The notes below the pieces were generated by a model that was given only the letters and a program-made list of their open reading frames with translations, ran no database searches and was not told the DNA's origin. From NCBI GenBank assembly GCA_963965975.1, contig OZ014417.1, positions 2,337,821-2,401,820 on the forward strand: DNA of 64,000 nt. Reading direction: 5' to 3'. The translations under genes and the position numbers were made by a program. Within the stretch, counting starts at the first letter, position 1, and each line of letters starts with the position of its first letter. Below, piece after piece: positions 12,152 through 24,400 of this stretch. This stretch comes from Xestospongia bergquistia. Taxonomy: Eukaryota; Porifera; Demospongiae; Haplosclerida; Petrosiidae.

Positions 12152-12762
12152 GTTGTTGTTTATTGTAGGTTGTGTTCAGGTCATCATCTTCTCAGATGTT
12201 CCTCTTTCTTCAAGTTAGTTTTGAAACATGGGAGCTTGATCCAAATGGTTAGTAAGTAATATAATATGACAGTATTGTATGTAACATATATAGGAGACTT
12301 ATATTTTGATAAAGGAGTAGATGGATTCTTAAGGACCTCTTCTCACAATGGAAGGTAGGTTACTGTTATTAGCAAACATAATTATTTCTTTGTGACGATA
12401 GGAGAAAAAATGTAATCATGAAGTAACACTTGTTTTATTTGCAAGAAAGTACTACCAGTCACAAGGTAGGTTATATTGTTCCTATTATAACATGATCTAT
12501 GTACTATATTTTAAGATACTACTGATGGACGAGAGAAACATATCATACAACAAGATATATGTGGTAGATGGTATCAAGATTACTACAAGTATGTTATATA
12601 TCTACATACATAATAGATCCATTATTGGTTTGTAGTTATTTTAATATCAATGTGAAGTGAAAGTGAATATACATTTTATAATTAGTACATGAAATTTTGT
12701 TATTTTGTAACAATATAAATAGTCTTCACTGTTATTAAAGGTTACAATAGTAGGTTTGTATT

Positions 12763-12780
12763 GGGGGGGGGGGGGGGGGG
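12763..12780. repeat. Poly-G tract (18 G)
   Basis: Uninterrupted G run inside a DEPDC5 copy A intron. It could form a G-quadruplex and is a likely site of length error. A twin of 17 G lies at 43135-43151. Confidence 0.95.
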
Positions 12781-13198
12781 TGACTCCTGGCAAAACTTTC
12801 AAACTTTTTTTATAGAACTATTTTATTTTATTTAGAGTTATTGTTCAGAGAGAAAGTCGTGATGATTGGTCAAGTGCTATTATTGAAGTGAAGAAGAACT
12901 TCCAAACATTTCAACAAGTCCTTAAACCTGGAATTAATACAAGTCACCTAATATATGGTATATAATATTATAACTATTAATATACGGTATGTAATATTAT
13001 AACTATTAAAATTATTAATATGTAATAGTGTCATTTGCAACGTTACTATATTTTCAGAGGGAGACAATATTGATGAAGAACAAGATGAATGGATATCAAC
13101 AGCTGCTGAAGGAAATGTTTTAGAAGCTATTAACTTAGCAATAAATGGTATAACCACTTAGTAATTTAACAAATCTTTTAAAGTTTATCTCACCCCTA

Positions 13199-13204
<6 letters not shown>

Positions 13205-13250
<46 letters not shown>
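13205..13250. repeat. (TC)n microsatellite acting as polypyrimidine tract
   Basis: About 22 TC units that run straight into the TTAG acceptor of the 13253 exon of DEPDC5 copy A. Confidence 0.95.
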
Positions 13251-13251
<1 letters not shown>

Positions 13252-13433
13252 GTATTTGAGTCTCAACACAAAGACTGTAGTTTTAATACAACAGGTCAAC
13301 AAATAGTCTTGATATCTCCTGGAGTAGGAGTATTTGAAGTAAATAATATCAACATGTTTGTTAATATTACATGTATTATATTATTAGGTGGATCATGAAT
13401 TAAGTAGATTAACTAAAGAGAGAATTATAGATC

Positions 13434-13437
<4 letters not shown>

Positions 13438-13512
<75 letters not shown>
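13438..13512. repeat. (TAA)n microsatellite at a 5' splice site
   Basis: About 25 AAT/TAA units starting two bases into the intron, directly after the CATG/GT donor of the 13388-13436 exon. Confidence 0.95.
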
Positions 13513-13514
<2 letters not shown>

Positions 13515-15877
13515 GTAATAACTCATATACTATATTATATCTCTTATATATTAAGGTATTGGTATTGATTTGATTTGTCTCAATGAACAACCACTTCATG
13601 CTGTCCCTTTATTTAAGGTATTTTATTACTATAATTATATTGTGAGTGTTTTCTCTCCTATAGTATTATCATGGACTAACTCTACCAGAGGAACATTATC
13701 ACATTCCATATTGGATTAACTATAGTTTTTACAATCCTCCAAGGCCATGGACTAAATATAGATTTCAACCTAGAGTGAAAATCTCTGACCATTTAGTAAG
13801 TAAAGAGGCAGGGAGAGGATTAGTAATTGATATGATAGAACATTTAATATGTTTTACTGACATTAGGTCAATAAACACCTCAAAATAAGAATGGCACCAT
13901 GCAGCAGTCTTAAAAATGTCCCAAATGAACAGCTTACTAAACAAGGTAATAAAGAACAATGTTAACAATTCATTTGTTAGATGTAATTTTTATACATGTA
14001 TTTACTGTATATCCTTGTGTTTCAGACCCTTCTCCATTATTGGATCCTAATGACCCCCTATCTCGTATGGACTATGATGAATATGATGCTAATATCTTTA
14101 CATCAGGACCAACTACTGCTAGTACTACTTTTAAGAAGACATATAGTTTTAATGAAGATATTGTAGATGGACCAGAATCTGTATCCTAAATTTGTTTACA
14201 AGTAATTTGAAATGTAACAATTTTACTAATGACATGTTAATGTTGTCTGTCTCAAGGAATGACTTGGAATAGTTTTTTAACAAAAAAAACAGTTTTTACA
14301 AGTTAATGTTACATTATGTTTTGAAGTGCTCAATATTATTGTTATCACAAAACATTTTGTTAATATAATTACTTTAGTATAGTTGTTAAGTATTGTTACC
14401 TTAACTTACTATTAGTATTCTGAAGATGTAGAAGCCTTTGAAATGAAGTCTCCATTAGAACCTAGGTAAGGAATACTCTACTAGCTGTGAATTGATATAT
14501 CATTCTCTTTTATAGAACAAGTCCAGTATTTAATATTGGAGAGAAAAGAGAGGTACAAAATAATACATTGTAAATACTTGGTATAATCTAATATTCGACC
14601 TGCTTTATATGTGTGTGTGTGTGTGTGATGAAGAGAACTCTAAGTAACTTACCAATACACTTACAAAGTATAGTCTTGGTTTCTATAGTGGTTTCATTAA
14701 AGTCTATTCATGTTTATTTTGACCTTATAAATCACTTTAATGGCTTCATATTTATAATACACAAATTTATATGCACCTTATGGCTAACATTGGAACCATC
14801 AAACATATTGACTACAGACATGTGCTGTATTAACAGGAAGTACTATCAGAGGAATATGGTACCTTATAATCAGATGTTGAACAACAAAGACAAAGTTATG
14901 ATAGATAAATAAAAAGGTCAAAGTTAATATGATCAGACTTTAATAGTGTTTTGTTATAATAAATAGACCAGTAATATCATATAATGTAAATGTACTTGTA
15001 TTGTTTTGTTAACTGGTAATTCATTCATTGTTAATTTGTTATATACAGTTGAAACAAAGACTATCAAAGGAGAGTGTCCTATCTACATCATTAGGTCGTG
15101 GAGGAAGAATTCCTAGTGAGTTATAGCTGTTGACTGATATTCTCATTATATCTATAATATTAAAGGGACACGTTACTTTTCTGACAATTATGAGAACCAG
15201 GGTTTGGAAGATGGAGTTATGAAGAAAGTTGGAAGTGCTGAGAATGTACATCCATTATCAGGTCATCCCACAACTGGTACTCCTGTGTTCAGACGTAAAA
15301 AATCATTTATTAACCCTTTTGATCCTACAAAAGTTCACAATGAGAAAAACTCTCATCTTTGTCGTTGGATGCATACATTTCCTCGTGACTCTTCTGGACG
15401 TGCTTTTCAAACTCACCATATAGTGAAAAAATTAGAACCAGTAGATGAGAATAACGAATTCAAAATGGACTCAGATAATAGGAGCATTCCCTCATTAGAC
15501 ACAACATCATCTGACCATCAGACATCAGAAAGTTTACCAAATGAAAACAGCTCCACTTCATTAGTATCAGTGGGTGGAACAGTTTCACCTCTTAAAAAAA
15601 CAGTAGTGGAAAACTTTGCTTCTGTTCGATGAGCTGGTATGGATTGGACGTCATTAACAGAACCAGCTTGTCTACCGATAACTACTGATTATTATCCTGA
15701 TGAGTCATCTATTAGTCGTGATTATTTATATTATCCTAGTTCATTAGTAGTTAATAATTTAAATGAATCCAGTAAATCTAGTAAAGTGACTAATGGTTGG
15801 AGAGCTAATCATCAAAATATGACAACTTATCAAGCTTTTAAAGAAATGATATCACAACGTTTGTCACAAGTATGAAT

Positions 15878-15985
15878 GAATAGATGGACAATGCATTGAT
15901 GGATGGACAAATAGATGGATTGATAGATGTATAGATAGATAGATAGATAGGGTAGATGGACATATGAGTGGACTGATAGACTGAT
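15878..15985. repeat. GATA/GATGGA minisatellite in a DEPDC5 intron
   Basis: Irregular tandem GATA, GATGGA and TGGACA units in the intron between exons 15166-15869 and 16038-16121. The same intronic repeat marks the left end of DEPDC5 copy B (43690-43890) and a stretch of fragment C2 (11190-11275). Confidence 0.85.
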
Positions 15986-18356
15986 GGATGAATGATCATT
16001 TACAAGATGTACTATTGATTTCATTTTTATGTTATAGGGTTTTCAGTTAGTTTTTCATAATGGTAGTTTGTTTACACTTCATAAAGACTTGGCAGACTTG
16101 GAAAACAAGAGAAGAAAACCAGTTAGTCAATAATAATGTACATGTGTATTATAATATAAAATATATAATATCATTAATATTTGTTAACTACACACTATAT
16201 ATATATACATGTACTACTGTATTTAAAATTATTTTGTGACTTCTTGTTTTGTAGAAAAAAGTTGAAGTCAAGTTCAGTTTGGGTCGAGTATTTCAAACAA
16301 TTGATCTTGTCTATCCAGACATGTCTACTCATGTCTACAGATCAAAGTATTGTATCAATACATTTATAATAAAGCTCTCTTTTAATGTTCTTCTTTAGGA
16401 CATCATTAGGAGTAAAACCCTTTACTTATCATTATAAATTAGTCTCTAATAATGACCCTAGTGATGATGGTCATGTGACATCATGTACTATTGGACATCA
16501 AAGACCTGAGAGCTATAATTGGAACTATTTAGATCAACATGTTTGTGGACATGATGAGTTTGAAATATATCAAGAGGTAAATAAAGAAACTTTATACAAA
16601 AATCACACAATAGAATAAAAACAAACTACAACTCTCTCTCTATATCAACTCTTATCCTATCACTACTCACTATAACTACATGTAGACTATAGTGTAATTG
16701 TACTGACTTTATTAGAAATGTGAGATGGAATATATTTGGAATGTGAAGAATAGTATGTGTGATATAAGATGACAAAGTTATTTACTTTCTTTAAGGTCCT
16801 AAGTCAGTACAATCATACTATAATATCTTCTATCATTGTTAAGTTTACTAAATACTTTATATTATATTAATGTATACACATATACATATATACAATGTAA
16901 TGTTGATATATTATTATATTGTTGATTTCTAGTCTCACAAGTACTGGAGATGTCGTATGTTAGTTCTTCCCTCAACTCCACCTCCTCATGACAGTCCATG
17001 TGAGGAGAGAAACAAATGGTCACTAGACAAGATTAATGGATTTGTTAGATTACTTGAATTATTTAATAATATCAAAAGAGGTCATAATGGATCAGGACAA
17101 AACAAGAAAGAATTTGTAAGTATTATATAGACCACAATGTATCTTAATTGTATGAACATTTGTTCTAGTCCCTCTTTGTAGAGCTCAGTAAATGCTAAGG
17201 AAATTTATATATATGTTTTTTATAGCAAAGTTCCACTATGATATACTTTGTAACTAAACTCTGTTTGGTTGGAGTTTGTATAATGATTTTTAACCTTTAC
17301 TTTACTATTCACAAAGTAATTGATATTTTGATTTTCTAAAAATAGTTTCTGATTTATAGTATAATCATCTTTTGTTGATGCATTTTATTCTTTCTTAACA
17401 GAATCGTCTCCACTCTTTACCTTCCTGGTCTCTCTCATCACAACAAACCTGGTCTATCTCATCGCAACAATCCTCTCCCTGTCCCTCTCCTTCACCCACA
17501 CCCCCAAGACGCAAATCCTCAGACAGTGACTACCCTCATGACATCAGGAGTCAGTCTGTTACACCTATCTGCTCCATTACATCCCCAGCAATGACAATGT
17601 CTGCACCACGTCCACCAAAATATGGATCCAAGACACAGGGGATACGTAAAGCAAAGTCTAGAGAAGACGTCTCTATGGGACATCATATTAGAGAAGGAGA
17701 GAGACAACCTTACTTATCACCTTCTGATTTAGAATCAAAAAGTCCACAACAATCTCTCTCTAGTAGATTTTTGAGACGACGTAATAGTCAAGAGGTTATC
17801 AAAGATTTAAAAGTGTTGACAGTACCATCAGGACGTCGTGCTGTTAGTCCTAACCCACAAAAAATGAAGTGGTCAAATAAAACTGATAGGACAGAGAACC
17901 TCCAAACATCTGTAGAAGAAGATGATAATGATTCAGATTCTTTACATCCTCCACTTCTTGTACCTCCTTCTCCAAATACAAGTTCATCACATTATGATTA
18001 TCAAGAAGGAGAAGAGGATTTAGAGAATCCTATAGATTATTCTACTCTTGAAGAAGATACTTCACTCACTATAGACTCTCCATTACATCTTATTTTACAG
18101 GCACTCCTTAATAAAGAGTATGTATAATGCTTTGTACTCAGATTGATAATATATCTAAACTAAATGTATTTATACAGACAGACCCAGTAATTACTTCTAC
18201 CATAAACTATCTCAGATCCATTCCACTGACTACTATAAATATATTGTGTCAGAGATAAATCATGTCTTTTAAATGTACAGTTTGTAGTACAATAATACTG
18301 GGTCTAGTTTCTGACTTACTTTTATATTTTTGACTAGTACCTTTTTATTATTGTAG

Positions 18357-18625
18357 TGATGGAATAGATATAATGAACCAACCATCATTAAAGACAAAAT
18401 GTTTTATTTCAATGGAGGCTATAAAATGGTTACAAGAGAAACTAGATGGAGAACCAACTAGAAAAGACATTGTGAAACTATGCAGGTAAGAGGAAGCATT
18501 ACTGTTAGTACTGACTAATTTGTTGTATTATTAGAAAATGATTAAGGATGGATTACTACTACATGCTTCTGGTAATCATTGGATACCATTTATTGATGGT
18601 TACTATTTCTACTATGCTCCTGAAT
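18357..18625 (+). pseudogene. DEPDC5: DEP domain exons of DEPDC5 copy A
   Basis: Two exons (18357-18485, 18535-18625) encode the DEP domain: LKTKCFISMEAIKWLQEKLD, then KMIKDGLLLHASG and IPFIDGYYFYY. The exon joint here reads GTGAAACTATGCAG; copy B has one more A and reads VKTMQ, the expected frame. The later exons (EWCYIQYDHTY, FQWMACTISLL, SYYLRQKSTEQS) make the conserved C-terminal domain. Confidence 0.8.
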
Positions 18626-20591
18626 GTAAGTATATATCTAATACATTACATATATCATATATAGTTGAGGTACATGTATATTGTATGTTCATACTGAATT
18701 CATTGATGTTTGTAATGATTTATTCAAACATTTTATTCATTAAATATTTTACATCTGTCTTTGACATTTTTAATTTACTGATCAATTCCATTGCTAAAGT
18801 ACATGTATAGAAATATTGTCACATTTAACTTGGTATAGTAAATTTAGTTTAATTCAAGTATTAACTGTTTATCTTATGTCTTTCATTTTCTCCATTAGAT
18901 CAGTCCTTACCTCAACCTCTACAAGAAGAGGAAGATTGGGATTCCTTTAGAAAGAAGTGGTTTGAAGTAGCTATTATACATCCTCTAGATATCTTATCAC
19001 AAAATGGTGGAACTGAATCTGTTAGTACATCTAGCCACGCCTCCTCATTTCAGAGTTCTCCTTACTACGTGCATCATGAAGAACAAGTTAAAAGTATGTA
19101 ATAAATCAATTTACATGTATAATGTATATATGTGGGAGTGTATATGTTAAATGACATTCTCCTTGAAATTTATAATTAGTGTAATTGAATTTCTTTGTAT
19201 ACTTGGACTGATTTTTCCTTTAAATAATAATACCTCTGAATGTTTATGAAGTCTTATGATTTTTTATGCCAATTTATGATCAGAAATAAAGATTTACTTT
19301 CCACTGTTCTACCTGTCCAAGTATCACCTGTCTTTGATATCAAATGACCTGTGTCCCTCTCTCTTTCTGTAGTTCCTAATGATAAATTTTCTCGTTATGT
19401 GGAATATAATCCTGATCTTCATGGTCTCTCTGATCGTCCTGAGTGGTGTTATATTCAATATGATCATACTTATAATCCAACACAAGGTTATGAACTAGAG
19501 TTTCAATGGATGGCATGTACCATCTCTTTATTACATAAATCAGTAAGTACTTAGTATAATAGAACACTATATTTCTAATAATATCAATTAATAGAATATA
19601 AATTGATACATTAAAATCTAGTTAATTAAGACATGACCTACTTTCTGGATATATCACTTAACTTTATAAAAATATAATAATTTCCTCAACATTTTCTGAT
19701 ATACTCTCTCTAGATTCAAAACTGGGCTCACAAAGCAGCAATGTGTGGTTTCAATATAGTACCTGTTCATTCATTGGGTACACTAGGATTAGTAGATAGT
19801 ACTATAGACACACCTCATCCATTTCTATGTCCTGTTTTCTTACCACTAGAACTTCCTCAGGAATTCAGAAACCACCTTGAAAGTAAGTCAATCAAAGATG
19901 AGTTACAATTAGACACCTTGATCAAGTAGTTTTTATTAATACTGAGTATCCTCTAAGTACATATATACACACATTAATATCAGCATTGTTGACATATTAT
20001 TATAGATGTGTTATAACAGTGTTCATTTGTTTTTTATAGAATCTAATGAAGACTCATCCACTAGTCTCATGTATCTCTTTCAAACTATTGTAGACAAGTA
20101 AGCAGTAAACTCCACATTAACAACATGTAACTATACTACTAGTGTGATATATTATGTAGTTTAATGATTTACATTCTTTATACTACATACACTGGATATA
20201 AAGTTCTGTTTTGTCTTTCGTCAGGTTTGGTTTCCTTGTTGATCCTTCAAGTGTTTCAACTGACATAGATCTGTCTGATATTTCATGGAAACCTCATCTC
20301 AATCATTTCTTGTCACATGTTTTTATTCATCATTCAGGTTGTGCTCTATTACAACCAGTTTATGATAGTCAGAGGAGGACAGGTGGTTCTCCTTATAAGG
20401 AAAGTGGTTTAGACAGCAAGTTTGAGTGTGGTTTTAAATGGTTTTGTAATAGCTATTATTTAAGGCAGAAATCAACTGAACAAAGTATATTACTCAAATA
20501 TGAGGACTTAGTAGAGAGATTTAGTTATTTCTGTACAACTTGTAATGGAGAATTAGCTGTATTGTGTAATAAGATACTACAAACAGTTTAA

Positions 20592-21159
20592 CAATGATTG
20601 TTGTGATAATGTCTTTTTTGTAATATTCATCACATCATTAAAAGTAATAACATATAAAATAATGGAAAATTAGCTATATTGTGCAATAAATACTAAAAGT
20701 GAATGATAATGTTTACAACAAAATAAAAATAGTAATTTTAATTTTTAATACAAAAAGGACATGAGAGAAATGTAGCTTAGGAATAAATAAAGTGTGAACC
20801 AACATGAGAAAAATTATTTCATTTACTGTAGTACAAATAGCCTAGAACAACAGTGATCAAGACTACTATTACAAACACTTCAACATACAGGAAACTCCAT
20901 TGGTTGATATGATTGTCTAAAGCAATAGACACATTTGTAAAATCATATGAAATCAAAGCATATACTAGTAACCACATTAGTTTTAATTAACATAAGCTAT
21001 GATGCTTGTAGGATAATGAAGAACTAGGAAAGTGAAATATATGAAGACACAAGCAGAGTCAGGTAATTGTGAGCCAAATGTATACAATTGCAAAAACACT
21101 ACACATCAAACTCTGGTACTGCATTAATTACAATGGCATGTACACAATTCTAGTTACCT
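20592..21159. other. Convergent intergenic region between DEPDC5 copy A and gene B
   Basis: Tail-to-tail spacer of 568 bp. Its first part is the DEPDC5 3' flank (also present after fragment C1). No gene, RNA or repeat seen beyond that. Confidence 0.6.
20685..20690 (+). promoter_or_regulatory. DEPDC5: Possible polyadenylation signal of DEPDC5 copy A
   Basis: AATAAA about 95 bp past the TAA stop at 20589-20591. In this AT-rich DNA the motif is weak evidence alone. Confidence 0.35.
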
Positions 21160-21449
21160 CTATAATTGAAGTACTTCTTTCATTTTAATTGCAGCATCTT
21201 TGTCTCCACATTTCTCTACTGCATCTACTAACTCCTTCCATTCTGGCTGACCAGTGTGTTTTTTTATCCAACAATCTAATGACTCCTCTAATGCTGATTC
21301 TAAATTATATTGCTCATTGATTTTAGTTTCAATTTCATTTCTTTTCTCGTATGGAACTCGTAAGCGGCGTGCTAACAAATTCCAGAAAGATACTTTAAAT
21401 CCACAATGATCAAGTAGATCAAAGGCAGTATCAACAGTGAGTGCTTTGT
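21160..21449 (-). CDS. Gene B terminal death-fold exon
   Basis: Reads TVDTAFDLLDHCGFKVSFWN, LLARRLRVPYEKRNEI, LDCWIKKHTGQPEWKELVDA and ends KMKEVLQL. This is a death domain divergent from the other two. The linker exon 22205-22119 (CQESSLDIGAAKTENITV) precedes it in the correct phase. Gene A would have its equivalent left of the window. Confidence 0.75.
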
Positions 21450-24400
21450 CTATAAACAAGATAAGACTTCCAATTAAAACAAACAAACATATTTCGATCT
21501 AATTATAATTATCATTCACAGTCAATTAATTTGCTTTAGTAAATCCAACATATTCTCACAATCCATTATTGATCTCCAATTCACCAAATTACTATTAAGT
21601 GTAATTTTTGTAAGCTGCACCCACATGGGACAAAATGGTGGACATAATAAGTTATATAAAATGTCCCTCTTGAAAAAAAATGTTAACACATCTTTTGCAT
21701 TTAAATATGTGCTGGTTTTTTAAAATTTTTATCTGGAAGTCTAGAAATGCTCAAACATAATTATTTATTTATGAAATTATTATTTATTAGGTGTAACTAG
21801 TGACACTCCTTCCTTTTAGTTAATTATGTTAGTAAAGAGTAATAAGAGATAACATCTTTGAACAAATATTATACTTCCGTTTGACGATCCTACCAAGATG
21901 GACTTACTAATCAATATGTGTGGACACACAGAAAATTGTGTGTGCACAAGTGATTTCGAACTTGCATGTGTAATGCTTTCAAGGCTCTACTTTCACCTTC
22001 CTCACCTACTTAATTTCCTGAAAGCCTGGGAATGGGGCTACCAATAACATGCAACTTTAAACCTTTAGCTATAACTGCTTTGAGATTTTGTACTTAAATA
22101 ATTGTAGAAGTGACTTACACTTGCTAGATGTAACAGTTTGGGAATTGATAACAGTGATATTCTCAGTCTTAGCTGCACCAATATCAAGAGAAGATTCTTG
22201 ACAACCTGAGATAATAAATTCAAATTAAAAGTAATAATAATGGTATTTGAATAGCCAATAAAAGATGTAAACAACATTTAATGTTGCCATAACTTAAAGA
22301 TTATTGTATTATACTCAATAATAATTATGATCTCTTATCAACAATTGTCTCTTTGTAATTCACACATGTATTGACACTCAAATATTCTCTGGAAATACTT
22401 TCTATTCAGCATGTCAAACACATTACTAACATCCTATACTTCAGACCACTCACATGTTCACTATAAATGGAACTTTGACCTCTCATTATTTCATAACCAT
22501 ACATACACCGTGCTAGTAGTTAATTGTACTACCTACCTGTAGCTTTTTGTTGTCTAGTGCTTTCTTGTCTTAGTGACTTGTATATCTCCATAGCCAATTC
22601 ATTATTCTGAACTAGTGGTCCCTTAATGACATCTAGAATCATTTTCCAAGTGACTGGAGTAGCTTCACCATCCATTTCAATCCATTTCTGAAGGACAATA
22701 TCAAGTTTTGTTTGATCAGGCAAGTTAGATTGAGACAAGCTTTGAAGGGCATTATAACTTACACCAAGATCATAACCAATACCACGCCATGATGAATCAA
22801 TACATACTAATCTTTTTAGAATATCAAGTCTTGTTGGCTTTTCAACTACAGGAATAAAGTAAAATCAGTATAGAATACTTTTGCCTCTAAAACAGTAACA
22901 GCTTACACAGTTTAGCAAAATTACTCATTTCATTTGTGTAGTCGTTACCAGTTATCACTTGCTTATGGTCACCTGTGCAATTACCTGAAATTGAAAAATA
23001 CACAATTTGGTATTTACTTCTATAGCATCATTATTAACCCCACTAGAAGAACTATTTTTATCCAAGATGTGACAAATAACAACTATTACTCAGGTATATT
23101 ATTTTGACATTAATCAACTCATCATCATTTATTATCTATTTGTTGCAAACTCACTTTGTCGTTTAGCTCTTCTATACTCATTTCGAATCTCCTTTAATGA
23201 TTGCTGAATACTGATAGCCACATTTGGCTGCTGTACAACAGGACCTCTTACAACATTAATGATGTTCTCCCAAGTAACAGGAGTAGATTTCATCTCTGTC
23301 CATTTCTGTAAAATTTTTACTAGTTTAGTTTCCTTTGACTCGTTAGATTCGTTCAAACATTTAATGGTGTTAGAGTCTACTCCAAGTGCAACTCCAATCA
23401 AATACCATTCACAACTGACTGGAGCTAACAGACGCACAAGATGACGTAGTTCGGGTCTTTTACCTGTATACAGTTATAAGGAAAACAAAGTAACTTTTTC
23501 AACATTTTCACTAAAATATGTTCATTTACCTGGATTGCTCTTCAAAGAAGTAATCCATGACATATGTGCAAAACCTTGGGTGTCTTCAACACGACCACCA
23601 TGATGCAACTTACAGTAAAGCACAAAATTTTTCTGCTTCAATATTGCAAGGTGACGAGGTTGATCACCACAAGGACAAAAGAAAGCAATTTCCAATTTCA
23701 TTCCTTCACCAATGTTTCGTTTCCTTTTAGTTTCATTGATTGCATTTTCAATAGCTTCTTTGACTTCAGCCTGATCTTCATGCCGTTCACAGTGGATCTC
23801 AAACCAATCTGAAGATTCTACTAGACCAACTCGTCCGCGAAGATCATAGTTTTGCAATATAAGAGCATTGGAGTACATTTTGGAAGTAGATTCATCGAGT
23901 TCCCATAAAAAGTCACTATATAGTCCATCATCGTCACCACCATCATCTGTAATGTAATCTTCACTTGAGAGGAGGTTGACAATCATTGCACAGAAGAGGC
24001 CAACTGGAACACCATTCTTAAAATAGAAAAGCAATGGATTACTATTAGAAAACTCAAATAGATTTTCCTTCAAAGGATCAGTTAATGGCAACAAAGCAGG
24101 CATGAAATAGTTATCATCAGTTGATTTTCTACCAGGCAGTTTTTTGGCAATTAAAAGATGTGTAAAAATACTAAATAAATGAGATTTAAAATCAACAAAT
24201 TTTTGTGAAACTTTTGTAAACATCTCAAGGTGATCTTCTAGTGAAAATACATCACTAGATATGATGCCAAATTTAGCCATTTTTGGCAAAGCACATGGTC
24301 CTCGACCGACATTCACTCCCCTGCGTATTTTACAGGTAAGAACCATCAGTTCATTGACCACTTGGACAAGGCTATAGGGATCAATGAAAACTAAGTTAGT

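Larger units (their letters stand above)
12152..20591 (+). pseudogene. DEPDC5: DEPDC5 copy A (GATOR1 subunit), N-terminus missing, three breaks
   Basis: DEPDC5/Iml1 is the GATOR1 subunit that restrains mTORC1 through the Rag GTPases at the lysosome. 28 exons: 12169-12247, 12294-12354, 12402-12465, 12516-12588, 12836-12957, 13058-13147, 13253-13338, 13388-13436, 13556-13617, 13664-13795, 13867-13945, 14026-14180, 14416-14465, 14516-14552, 15049-15115, 15166-15869, 16038-16121, 16255-16346, 16399-16576, 16933-17115, 17402-18117, 18357-18485, 18535-18625, 18899-19093, 19373-19542, 19714-19882, 20040-20097, 20225-20591. About 1447 codons. Family signatures: GDLYFDKGVDGFL, ISPGVGVFEV, INPFDPTKV, RWMHTFPRDSSGRA, ACLPITTDYYPD, NWNYLDQHVCG. 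All exon phases join except in 12294-12354 and 18357-18485, each one base short (near 12332 and 18474), and TGA at 15630-15632 interrupts the 15166-15869 exon. The region equivalent to roughly the first 190 human residues is absent. Confidence 0.88.

Noticed and set aside
14613-14912. A 99-codon plus ORF within DEPDC5 copy A
   Set aside because: It spans an intron of the phase-consistent model and has no similarity that I recognise.
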